NCBI GenBank assembly: GCA_020465985.1
Contig: JAANYP010002841.1
Location: forward strand, 1-64,000
Source: Centrapalus pauciflorus
Lineage: Eukaryota; Streptophyta; Magnoliopsida; Asterales; Asteraceae
Direction: 5' to 3'
DNA length: 64,000 nt
The notes beneath the pieces were generated by a model that did no database searches, was not told where the DNA came from, and worked only from the letters and a program-made list of their open reading frames with translations. Shown here piece after piece: positions 41,875 through 52,615 of the stretch (positions within the stretch are counted from its first letter, which is position 1; every line of letters starts with the position of its first letter). A program made the position numbers and the translations under genes.

Positions 41875-42753
41875 ATATCATATTTATCCAACTTAAATTA
41901 AAATATCATATCCTTATTAATTATTCTATATAATTTATTTTTGTAAACTTTACAAAATAAATTTTTCAAACTAAAACAAATTAACATTAAAAATAAAAAT
42001 AAAAATGTTGTATCATGTTTTTGCTCGTTTGTAATCAAACTCGATAAAAAATTAAAACTAATGTATTAGAAAACAAAAAATATATACGAAATTAAAAAAA
42101 AAACAAAATGCGATACAACTATAAAAATCTATAAGAAAAAGAAAAGAAATAACATAATATGTAATCAGTTAATTGTATACAGATTACTGTAAAAAAATAA
42201 GAAAATATAATAAGATGATACGATTTGATTACAAACGAGCAAAACATGATATGATTTTTTTATGTTTATTTTTAATGTTAATTCGTTTTAGTTTGAAGAA
42301 TTTATTTATCAAAAGTTTACAAAAAATAAATTATATAAAAGTATTAAAAAGATATGGTATTTTAATTTAAGTTGAATAAATATGATATTTTGAAGTTTAG
42401 TTGAAAGAAGAAATGAGTTATGGTATAATAGTCATTAATTAATAAGCAATATTAATTATGAGTTTTAAATGTTATAAAAATAATTAAATTAATGAATTTG
42501 GGTATATATGATATTAATGATGTTTAAGAGGGATATATGTGATATTAATAATTAAAATTGGGTATATATATGATATTATGATATTTAGGAGGTGTATATA
42601 TGATATTAAAATTTTAGGTAGGGTATATATAATATTATTAAGTTTTGGAAGGGTATATATGAAATTCTCCCTAGTAAATAAATTTAAAAGTACTAGTATT
42701 TGGTAAATAATATTCCAAATCACTATCTATTAGTAAATAGCTCCATATAAGTA

Positions 42754-43327
42754 TGTATTGTAGATCTTCATCTTAAGTTTTAATGTATTATGTGAAACTT
42801 TCTAAGGCATAATTATGATTATTTATTTGATGATGATAAACATTACAAATTATCAAAACTTAATTTGTAAACACTACTAATTGTATGATTATTTCAATCT
42901 ACTAATTAGTTTATTAAAATTTAAGAATAACGAATTTTAGTAATTAAAAGGTTAGTTATTAATTATTTCAGAGTAAATGTTTAGTGTTTAATGATGTATA
43001 TCAAATTCTTCTAATACAAAATTATGATTATATTAATCTTTAATAGTATATGATGTATATTCATAAATGCATCACAAATTCCCATTTGGATAATACTTAG
43101 AGGATGAAAGTTTAATTAATATTAGATTTAGCAATCTCTTCAAAATAATATATCTAATACAAAAATAATTGTTATTTATATTTGATTTCTAATAACGATG
43201 TGTATGTAATAATAAAAAATGATACTTAATCATTTTTATATTAGTCTATGATTATTGTTATTTTTATTTTCATCATTTTAAAAAGTAAAGATTTAGTACA
43301 TTATATTTTCTTTGTATAATGTTAAAA
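42754..43327. other. AT-rich sequence of Helitron-like tract 1, no gene seen
   Basis: Non-coding; no element ends recognised. Confidence 0.5.
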
Positions 43328-43712
43328 GGGTTAAGGTCATTTTTGACCATTCAACTTTCATATTTGTCTCATTTAACCATTAAACTATTTTTTGCACACA
43401 TTTCGCCATTAAACTTTAGTTTAATATTATGTTTTAGAAAAATGATTAAAAGTAATGGCTAAATGTGTACAAAGTATGATAGTTTAATGGTCAAATGTGT
43501 ACAATTTATGATAGTTTAGTGGTTAAACGTGTACAAAATGTGATAGTTTAGTGGTCAAATGTATATGATTTCAGTGGTTAAATATGGACAAAAATAGTTT
43601 AGTGATTAAATATGTACATAAAAACAAGTTTAATGGCTAAATGTGTAAAAAATAGTTTAATGATTAAATGAGACAAATATGAAAGTTGGATGGTCAAAAA
43701 TGACCTTAACCC
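43328..43712. mobile_element. Mutator-like MITE with minisatellite core (385 bp)
   Basis: Terminal inverted repeats of more than 60 bp start GGGTTAAGGTCATTTTTGAC on both ends, with few mismatches. Flanks ATGTTAAAA (43319-43327) and ATGTCAAAA (43713-43721) are a 9-bp duplication with one change. The centre has about five units of a roughly 32-bp repeat with TAGTTTAATGGT-AAATGTGTAC. Confidence 0.85.
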
Positions 43713-44365
43713 ATGTCAAAAATAACAGTGTTATGTTCATTTTAATAATTTAATTATATATGCAATTTTTATGTTGTTTAATCATGGTTATATATAAATA
43801 TAAATTTAATTTATTAGCAAGGTGTTCTTATTATCTTATAATTTAAATTTTAAATTCACAAATAAAATGTTTAAAACTTAGAAATTATTTTTGATTTATG
43901 CAATTTTGAAACTAAAGTTTTTTATATCATATATTTATATCTTTTTTTAAACCCGTCGTTTCTTTAACACGCATGTAATTACATAACAAGTTATAACCAC
44001 AAACCAATGGGTTATTCAATGAAAATGTAAGAGAAGACAAACAATTATAAAATTTGTAGTTATTATATTTTGATGGAATTAAACACTCGGTATCATCGAT
44101 CATCGAGTAGCATTTTTATCATAACTCATTTTAATATAATAGTATTTATAGGAATAGGAATGATAGATTGAGACAAAAAAAAACATAAATGGTATATGTA
44201 CGGTTAAAGAGTTGATATTTGTAGGGAACAAGTTATAATTCTGATGTATATATGATCGTTTGACTACAAAATTTGATTTGGTATTTGTCATTCTAAATAT
44301 TATATAGTCATTCTAACAAACATACATTTCAAAAAAATATAAATTGAGAATTAAAAATCAACAAC
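43713..44365. other. AT-rich sequence, no gene seen
   Basis: Non-coding, running up to the GC hairpin of the first Helitron-like end. Confidence 0.5.
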
Positions 44366-44407
44366 CCCAGTGCATCGCACGGGCCAACATAACTATATAT
44401 ATATATA

Positions 44408-44672
44408 GAGGGAGGTTCAATGGAAAATCACCATGCACCTGAAAACTTGTGAAAACCGCACTGCACCACCACAAATGCATCAAATTCCCCGTGTGATGCA
44501 TCAAAATCTCACGTAATGCATCAAATTTCCCGCGTGATGCATCAAAATCCCGCGTGATGCATCACCTTATTTACGATCATGCCACCGCGTTTTTCATGAA
44601 ATGCACCAAATCGGACGGTTTGCGTAGGTTTCCATAGTTTTCAGATGCATAGTGGTTTTCCATTGAACCCAC

Positions 44673-44675
<3 letters not shown>
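44408..44675. mobile_element. MITE inserted in an (AT)n tract (268 bp)
   Basis: Terminal inverted repeats of about 34 bp: GGTTCAATGGAAAATCACCA on the left, GGTTCAATGGAAAACCACTA in reverse complement on the right. Both sides are (AT)n, so the target duplication cannot be measured. The core has five tandem units of about 20 bp with ATGCATCAAA and CCCGCGTG. Confidence 0.75.

Positions 44676-44738
<63 letters not shown>
44676..44738. repeat. (AT)n microsatellite
   Basis: About 31 AT units, in continuity with the AT run left of the MITE. Confidence 0.9.
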
Positions 44739-44742
<4 letters not shown>

Positions 44743-45636
44743 AAGTTGAGTCCTATGTAATAAATAAGAGTATTAATTACTTTTTTTAAAAAATATTTTT
44801 AATATATAAAAATAGAGTCTTTGTAACATTTAAACCTTTTCACCATCAAAATTAATGTCATAGTTAATTAAAAAAATAACTTACATGACCATTGAATTCA
44901 ATTTATTTTTTAATTCATTAAGCCTTCAATTGTCATTTATTATTGAATGAATCATTGGAAAATAAAGAGTCTCAAACATATAGAAAATTATATATATAAA
45001 TAGGTCATTATATTGGAAGATTCTTCAATTGGTGTTTGAGCATTGTAGGAAAATTATATTGGAAGATTCTTTAATTTGTTTAATACCAAAAAGTAGTCAT
45101 GAAAATCATTTATTTATTTAATTTAGTAACATCATAAAGACAACATGTGTCAACTAACATTTATTTACATATGATATACATCTTTTATTTATTTAATTAC
45201 AAAACACTACATAGACAATATGAGATACTAAGAATATAATAATCAATTATTTCATTAAACTAATATGTAAGATACATCTTTTATTATTTTATACCTAAAT
45301 AAAGTTAGCAAAAAGAAAAAAAAAATATTGGGTTACATTTTAATCTATTTATTTAAATTAAATATCTTTAATAACCAAATTATCTTACCAAAAACCGTAA
45401 TTCATGAATCTCCTTTAAATAATATATATGAATGATCATTCTTTGTATATTTAAATTTTTTAACATATACATTAATCTTTATAAAATCATAATAGTGGTA
45501 ATGATTCAATATCTATAAAAATTAATTTCATGTAATATATTACAATGATCATTTTTTGTATATAATAAATAATTTTGTTATTTAATTTATTTAATTTGAT
45601 AAGTTGAGTCGTATATTGATAATTCTATATAATAAA
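44739..45636. other. start of Helitron-like tract 2, AT-rich, no gene seen
   Basis: It begins with GTATAAGTTGAGTCC, matching the 5' end sequence at 12834 and 56803. The terminal TC appears to have been replaced by microsatellite. Confidence 0.4.
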
Positions 45637-46152
45637 GGGATAATTGCGCAAAAAACCCACAACTTGTCAGTTTTTCGTGATTAAAACCCCAAACCATTTT
45701 TCGTTGAATAGAAAACGCCGAACTAACTAAAAATCAGTAAATCAAGGTTTTATCAATGGGTAACCGTTTGAAACCGATTATTAATTATACGTGGACCGGT
45801 GAATAACCTATGTGGAATAAATTTTAATTGTTGAAACCGGTTGCCAAGTATTACACATCACTTAAACACCTGTTGATAATTTTTAATTATAATTTTTAAA
45901 CGTCATTACATCATCAACGGGGGTTTAAATGATGTATAATACTTGGAAACCAGTTTTAACAATGAAAATTTATTCCACGTAAGTTATTTACCGGTCCATG
46001 TAGGATTAATAACCGGTTTCAACCGGTTACCAATTGATAAAACATTGATTTACTGATTTTTAGTTAGTTTGGGGTTTTTTATGCAACGAAAAATGATTTG
46101 GGGTTTTAATCACAAAAACTGACAAGTTTGGGGTTTTTTGCGCAGTTATCCC
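45637..46152. mobile_element. foldback element (516 bp), Mutator-like
   Basis: Two arms of about 235 bp are near-perfect reverse complements, starting GGGATAATTGCGCAAAAAAC and, from the right, GGGATAACTGCGCAAAAAAC. A perfect 9-bp duplication TATAATAAA flanks it (45628-45636 and 46153-46161). AACCGGTT motifs recur in the arms. A transcript would form one long hairpin. Confidence 0.9.
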
Positions 46153-46802
46153 TATAATAAAATACAATTATTATATATTTAAAATAAAAATAAATTAGTT
46201 TGATAAGTTAAGTTGTATAGCATAAATCTCATGTAATAACATATATTTAATTAACGTATTAAAACTTTATTATACTTACATGTTGTACCTAAATTTTAAG
46301 AAACATTTTTTAACTTTTAGAAACTCTTATGAAAATTATGATTCCTCAAGTATCCTTTAAAAATAAGTATATCAACAAATTAAACCAAACAAAATAGATA
46401 ATTCAGAATTTTATAATTAAATATATCATTTTTAATTAATATATATTTAAATTAACACATAAAATAAGAAATTTGTAATATAGTTTCACATTGTAGAAAA
46501 TGTTTTTAATATTTTAAGGAACTATGTATGAAAATATATAATTCCTCAAATACCCCTTAAAAAAATGAACTCAACTTCGTTACAACATGTTTGATATAAA
46601 TAATATTGTTATTTATCAAATAAATACTAATTGCATGGATTCAATGTAAAAGATTAATAATATGTATTTACATTAATGTATTAAAATATATTTATAATAG
46701 AATTACACGTTATATAGAAACTTTAAAAAATATTTATTTAAAGAACTTTTATGAAATGATATCACTAATCAAATAACCTTTAAAAGTAATTTAATTGATA
46801 CA
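46153..46802. other. AT-rich sequence, no gene seen
   Basis: Non-coding; no recognised element. Confidence 0.5.
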
Positions 46803-47342
46803 TATAATTTAAATTTTAAAATTAATTGTATTATTCGTAGTTAAAATTAATATATTTAAATTTCATAAAATATGAAAACAATACATTAATGCATAAGTCT
46901 TGAATTTTAATAGGTTCAAGTAACTATTACATGCATCATATACAAATTATAATTACACATAAATCTCATATTGATTGATTAATTCTTTTGAAATTCTCTC
47001 ATAGTTTTCAAACGTAACCTACGTACACATTTTAATTACACATAAATGTCATATTGATTGCTTAATTCTTTATAATTTAAATTTTAAAATTAATCGTATT
47101 ATTGTAGTTAAAATTAATATATCTAAATTTCATAAAATATGAAAACAATACATTAATGCATAAGTCTTGAATTTTAATAGGTTCAAGTAACTAATACATG
47201 CATCATATACAAATTATAATTACACATAAATCTCATATTGATTGATTAATTCTTTTGAAATTCTCTCATAGTTTTCAAACGTAACCTACGTACACATTTT
47301 AATTACACATGAATGTCATATTGATTGCTTAATTCTTTATAA
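46803..47342. repeat. tandem repeat, about 268-bp unit, running into the gap
   Basis: Copy one is 46803-47070 and copy two about 47071-47337; a third begins TATAA just before the gap. The copies are nearly identical. Confidence 0.9.
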
Positions 47343-47751
47343 NNNNNNNNNNNNNNNNNNNNNNNNNNNNNNNNNNNNNNNNNNNNNNNNNNNNNNNNNN
47401 NNNNNNNNNNNNNNNNNNNNNNNNNNNNNNNNNNNNNNNNNNNNNNNNNNNNNNNNNNNNNNNNNNNNNNNNNNNNNNNNNNNNNNNNNNNNNNNNNNNN
47501 NNNNNNNNNNNNNNNNNNNNNNNNNNNNNNNNNNNNNNNNNNNNNNNNNNNNNNNNNNNNNNNNNNNNNNNNNNNNNNNNNNNNNNNNNNNNNNNNNNNN
47601 NNNNNNNNNNNNNNNNNNNNNNNNNNNNNNNNNNNNNNNNNNNNNNNNNNNNNNNNNNNNNNNNNNNNNNNNNNNNNNNNNNNNNNNNNNNNNNNNNNNN
47701 NNNNNNNNNNNNNNNNNNNNNNNNNNNNNNNNNNNNNNNNNNNNNNNNNNN
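47343..47751. other. assembly gap (409 N)
   Basis: Run of N. Confidence 1.
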
Positions 47752-48471
47752 GATTGCGTCTATATTTTTTTAGAATATCTAGAGAATCTAAAATTGTAAT
47801 AAACACTTTGAATTATCATTTTGTTTATTTTCATCATGATCAATTTCAAGAAAGATCGTAATTTTACGTTTCTAAATTTTTTATTAGTGCACGAGAAAAA
47901 TGTGAGTAACGAGCACTAACATGGTCAAGGTTAATTCATCCACCTTTTCATTACAAAATTATATGTCTTTTCCTACTTCTATACGTTATTTGTTATGATT
48001 TAGAATTCCTTTCATCAACTACACACTTCCGTATATGTATTTTTGTTTTCAGTTGTTTAAAAATTATTATGGAGCAAGGTTTTTGAATACGTTACATGAT
48101 TTTTTGAGTTCAATCTTAGTTTTTCGAAAAATAGTCTTTTACTTGCATAATAATGAAAAAAAGTAATCGACAAGTATAGTAGTTTTAAAATTCACTTTGG
48201 TTGATATGATTTTTTAGGGTCTATTACAAATATATAATATTAATGGCAATGCACAGTGGCTCATAGTTTTTTAACCAATTACAAACATATTTTTTGTCTC
48301 TAATTTTTTTCAATGCCAAATACAAATTCTCATAGAATCATGGCAATCTTGAGTAAAATGAGTCATGTTTGTAGTAATTTAACTACATATAATTAATTAC
48401 AATATTCAATTTTTTAGAACAAAATTATTAGTTTATATTAGTTTATTTAATTGGATAAGTGGAGTCATATA
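47752..48471. other. AT-rich sequence left of element D, no gene seen
   Basis: Non-coding part of Helitron-like tract 2. Confidence 0.5.
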
Positions 48472-48827
48472 TGTAACACCCGGAATCTAGCAGCAGGTTG
48501 TAATTTATTTATTGGTTTTGAGAGTTGTCTTATCGAGTTGGTAGATTTTAATTGATTAATGGCACGTGAGTTTGTAAAGTAGATTGCTATTACGTGTAAT
48601 TTTAATCGGTTGAGATAATAACCGGTTAGTAGTAATTGGAGATTTGGGGTTGTTTTAATGAGTTAATTAACATTCTAAACCCGAGTCGTTGATTTGAGGT
48701 TAATTGGGTTAACGGGTGTTTACCTAATGATTATTGAGTATCGTACCCGTTTTAATTGGGTGTCGGACTCAAAACGTATATATAGTACGTTTGTGATTCT
48801 TTTTCTTCACTTCATCATAATCAGCCA

Positions 48828-48865
<38 letters not shown>

Positions 48866-49886
48866 TTCAGAAAGAGGTAAGAGAGGAAGCCAAGGAAGAG
48901 ATTAGAGGCAGCCATAATCAAAGAGTTTAAACCCCTTCTTCTTCAAGTAGAAACCGAATTCAAGGCCGGAAAGCTTCCCAAGGTTAGTAATTCGTATCAA
49001 AACGAGTTGAATTGTTATATTCAGTAGTTAAGGTGAATTGGGGTTAGTTTGTAACCCCTGAGATGGATAAAATTGGATTGAGAAGTAATTCACGTAGCTG
49101 TACAAAAACAGAGCATAACCTGCTCTGTTCGTCGCCGCATCGCGCCCGCGCTCCCCTGGTCGCGCGGGACTTGTAGAGACTGTCATTGGTAGCGAGGCTG
49201 TAGTCGTGCTTCAGGTGATTTACTTACTTTGTTGTTTATTATCCGGGTCCGGTGTGGATCCTTTTATACGTCGACACTTGTTAGCACAGAGCAGAGCACG
49301 TGGATTACGCGTACTGGTGTGGTGCGCAGAGTAGAGAGGCCTGTTGGGTCATTCCCAACTCAGAGGTCCTGACAACCCACTACTTTGTGGAGTGGGCTAT
49401 GCAGGCTATTCCGGGTCGCTCCCAATGAGGCGTCGGGCAGTTGAGGCCGGCCGCATGTTGATTACTAGTCGTTATATTGTGCTAACTATTTATAAACTGT
49501 TTTAAAGTTGTTTATAGTAACTCACCAGCTTTCCGCTGACTGTTGTTCTAACTGTGGATCTAAGGTACGAGGACTGAGGCTAGGGATACAGCGGGCAGTA
49601 GCCGAGACCCGCCACGTGGACAGTAGTTAGTGACTACTTTCGTAAGTAGTCTTTCTATTTTGTGGTTTGGCTTACGAGCCAGTGACCTTTGGATGACTGT
49701 AACCTATACTTATGTTGTGGTTGACTGACATTACCGATGGGGGTTGGTTCCCGTCTCGTCGTTACTTTGATCTTAATGTTGATGTTGGTAGTAATTAGCT
49801 GTTTAACCCTTGATGATATTGTCTATGATTGGATGACGTGGACTATAAGTCCCATGTGGCATTAGTCGTAAAAGTAGGGTGTTACA
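48472..49886 (+). repeat. 5' LTR of element D (1415 bp, deleted)
   Basis: TGTAACACCCGGAATC to GGGTGTTACA. A TATA box sits in the inverted repeat AAACGTA-TATATAG-TACGTTT (48772-48792). A (GT)n run is at 48829-48862. A possible donor CCCAAG|GTTAGT is at 48982. Confidence 0.9.
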
Positions 49887-49888
49887 GC

Positions 49889-49901
49889 TTGGTATCAGAG
49901 C
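49889..49901 (+). other. primer-binding site of element D
   Basis: TTGGTATCAGAGC, 2 bp after the LTR. Confidence 0.9.
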
Positions 49902-50051
49902 ATTAGTTTAAGGTTTAAGTATCATTAGTGATGCTTAGGCTTAAACCAGTGTCTTGATCCTTGGGCTTGATCTCTGATGAGTAGGTCTAAGGAATTGTAG
50001 AGTTATGCTATTGTCGTTATAGTAATGTTGTTTGTATTATGAAGAGACCTT

Positions 50052-51311
50052 ATGGCAGATGAGCAGAGACCCGAGGGTCCCACCAGGGGACGAGTGTCTG
50101 ACGAGGAATTTGCCTGGCGACTACAGGAGGCCTACGAGAAGGGTCGTGCTGAGGGTATCCAGTCCCAGACCCAGAGTACAGGCGGGGGCAGAGATTCAGG
50201 AGTTGGACCGTCACGAGGGGCAGGCAAGGGGTGTAAGTATAAAGAATTCCTCGCTGCACACCCGCCAGAGTATCACGGTGAGCCCGGGGCCGTTAAGGCC
50301 ATATACTGGCTGCAGGACATGGAGATGGCCTTTCGCATCACAGGGTGCCACCCCGACCAGATGACGACTTTTGCTAGCGCCCAGTTACGGACTAGCGCGC
50401 AGCAGTGGTGGCGTATGGTCAGAGATATGATGGGAGACGGACCGGCATATGAGATGACATGGAGTCAGTTCAGGGCTCGTTTTGAGGAGCAGTACTGTCC
50501 TGAGGATCGCAGGGCTCAGCTAGAGATTGATTTTCTGACATTGTTCCAGGGACAGCGATCAGTTGACGAGTATGAGAAGATTTTCATCGATTTGAGTTTG
50601 TTTGCGCCTATTCAGATTAGTACAGAGTCCCGGAAGATTAATAGGTTTATGATGGGTTTGCGTAAGGAGATCCGGGAGTTTATTGATACTGGTTATATTC
50701 CGACCTATGCCAGGGCAGTTGAGTTGGCCCGTAGGCGGGAGAGTGAGTTGTCTCGCCAAGATCCAGTGGTAGAGCAGCCGCGAGTTACCCAGTCAGCCGG
50801 ACATGGAGGTGGGTCTGACAGAGTTAGGGACAGAGATCGGGACAGAGATAGTCGTTATAGCCAGTTTCAGCCGAGGGGTGAGGATCGTCAGCGTACTGAG
50901 TCGAGGGGGGGGGGGGGGGTAGACGCCGAGATAGATCTTCACAGAGATCAGATCGCAGGCCCGATGATAGGGGCAGTCGCTTCGGTGGGTCAGAGCAGCG
51001 GGGAGGAGCATCGAGTTAGGGATCTGTTAATAGAAAGCGGTTTTGTAGGAGATGTCGTCAGAGGCATACCGGGGAGTGTGATCCCTGCCATGTGCGTTGC
51101 TTCCGTTGTGGCCAGCCTGGCCACACCCAGTCAGGATGTACTTCGAGAGATCCGCTATGCTTTAATTGCGGGCGACCTGGTCATCAGTCTAGAGATTGTA
51201 CAGCTCCACGACAGGGAGAGTCGAGGCCTCCTGTCCAGGTTCAAAGTAATGTTGGTTCATCTGCTCGTAGACAGACTGTTCCCCCAGCCAGAGGCCGAGT
51301 TTTTCAGTTGA
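50052..51311 (+). pseudogene. gag of element D
   Basis: It starts MADEQRPEGPTRGRVSDEEF. The retrotrans_gag capsid is at about residues 60-230: PPEYHGEPGAVKAIYWLQDM, AQQWWRMVRDM, FEEQYCPEDRRAQLEIDF and SLFAPIQISTE. A run of 15-16 G at 50906-50920 throws the frame off. The correct phase then carries a UAG at 51017 and resumes as the knuckle region at 51092. Residues after about 290 in this frame are therefore out of phase. Confidence 0.85.
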
Positions 51312-52615
51312 CAGCGGAGGAGGCTCGAGATACAGCTGACGTGGTTTCGGGTACGTTTATTTTAAATGGTCATAGTGCCCGAGTTTTGTTTGATTCCGGG
51401 GCAAACCGTTCTTTCGTTTCGTTTGCCTTTACTGCATATTTTACTGCTTCGCCTGTTGAGTTGTCAGAGCCATTAGTCATAGAGCTTGCTGATGGCAGTG
51501 CTTCAATTGTTAGGCATATTTATGCCCAGTGCACCATAGAGATAGATGGTTACCCATTTAGGATCGATTTGCTGCCGATAGGTTTCGGTAGTTTTGATGC
51601 CATAGTAGGTATGGATTGGTTAGCTTCTCAGCGTGCTGACATTGCTTGTTCCAAGAAGATCATTCGGCTACCAGTTTCTGAGGATCGTATTATTACGGTA
51701 TACGAAGAGCGCAGTAGGGGCAGTGTTGGCCTCATTTCTGCGATTCAGGCTAGTCGTTGTTTAGCCAAGGGTTGTTTCTCCTTCCTAGCATATGTAGTTG
51801 ATGCGAAGAAGGAGAAGCAGAGTATAGAGTCCGTCGATGTCGTTTCTGAGTTCCCCGATGTGTTCCCCGAGGAGCTACCTGGTTTGCCACCGGACAGACA
51901 GGTAGAGTTTCGTATCGAGTTGGTGCCAGGTGCTACTCCCATTGCACGCGCACCCTATCGTTTGGCTCCTACCGAGATGAGAAAGCTGATGAGTCAGTTG
52001 CAGGAGTTATTAGACCGTGGTTTCATCCGACCGAGTACTTCGCCGTGGGGTGCTCCAGATCTCTTTGTGAAGAAGAAGGATGGGTCGATGAGAATGTGTA
52101 TAGATTATCGCGAGCTTAATAAAGTGACGGTAAAGAACCGTTATCCTCTTCCGCGGATAGACTATTTGTTCGATCAGTTGCAGGGGGCCAGTGTGTTTTC
52201 GAAGATCGACTTGCGTTCGGGATATCATCAGCTGAAGGTTTATGAGCAGGATACAGCGAAGACAGCATTCAGGACCCGATATGGCCATTATGAGAACCTG
52301 AGTATGCCATTCGGGCTAACCAATGCCCCAGCAGCCTTTATGGACCTGATGAATAGGGTCTGCCGTCTGTATCTTGATCAGTTTTTCATAGTGTTCATAG
52401 ATGACATCCTGATATATTCCCGATCAGTAGAGGAGCATGCGGCGCACCTGCGAGAGATTCTGAGTGTGTTGCGGCGAGATAAGTTGTATGCGAAGTTCTC
52501 GAAGTGTGAGTTCTGGCTTCGAGAAGTCCAATTTCTGGGTCATGTCGTTAGCGGCGAGGGTGTTTCTGTAGACCCAGCTAAGATAGAGGCTGTTATGAGC
52601 TGGGAGAGGCCGTAG
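51092..52615 (+). pseudogene. nucleocapsid, protease and RT of element D
   Basis: A 507-residue frame has CFRCGQPGHTQSGC and CFNCGRPGHQSRDC (two knuckles), then retropepsin (VLFDSGANRSFV...IVGMDWL), then gypsy RT: YRLAPTEMRKLMSQLQELLD, WGAPDLFVKKKDGSMRMCID, YHQLKV, FGLTNAPAAFM and the catalytic FIDDILIYS. It stops at UAG 52613-52615 in the phase that continues SVAEIRSFLGLAGYYRRFIQ. Protease and RT catalytic residues are intact. Confidence 0.9.

Larger units (their letters stand above)
17357..42671. mobile_element. foldback element F, Mutator-like, interrupted by A
   Basis: Long inverted repeats start GGGAGAATTTCATATATA on the left and read GGGAGAATTTCATATATA in reverse complement from 42671. 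Each arm has internal repeats of an ATATCATATATATCCCT-like unit. A perfect 9-bp duplication, TAGTAAATA, lies at 17348-17356 and 42672-42680. Element A split the left arm at 17641/41875; the arm resumes at 41880 and the mirrored arm runs from about 42165 to 42671. Without A the element is about 1077 bp and non-coding. Confidence 0.85.
16335..42743. mobile_element. foldback element G, Mutator-like, interrupted by F
   Basis: The left arm (16335-~16620) is the inverted copy of the right arm (~17130-17356 continued at 42681-42743). Matching parts include CTTTTGATCAATTT and ACTTTTAAATTTATTTAC. The ends GAGTTATTT / GAGCTATTT are flanked by a perfect 10-bp duplication, CATATAAGTA (16325-16334 and 42744-42753). 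With F removed it is about 1.1 kb and non-coding. Its centre has a short (TAT)n run near 17070. Superfamily assignment rests on the duplication length and long inverted repeats. Confidence 0.75.
12828..44396. mobile_element. Helitron-like tract 1 (hosts the nested insertions)
   Basis: The left end A|TCTATATATATAAGTTGAG has a 5' TC. The right end is a GC hairpin, CCCAGTGCATCGCACGGGC at about 44366-44384, followed 9 bp on by CTAT, close to the Helitron CTRR end. The same end sequence occurs at 56764-56796, where it finishes in CTAG|T. The interior is non-coding and AT-rich apart from other transposons. No Rep/helicase is seen, so it would be non-autonomous. The span includes about 26 kb of later insertions. 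Confidence 0.45.

Noticed and set aside
47303..47806. 167-residue ORF
   Set aside because: It spans the run of N.
48694..48930. 78-residue ORF with a Cys-Val run
   Set aside because: Product of a (GT)n microsatellite in the D LTR.
49889..49901. Possible tRNA gene fragments at TGGTATCAGAGC sites
   Set aside because: Only 12-18 nt match a tRNA 3' end and all sit at LTR edges; they are primer-binding sites.
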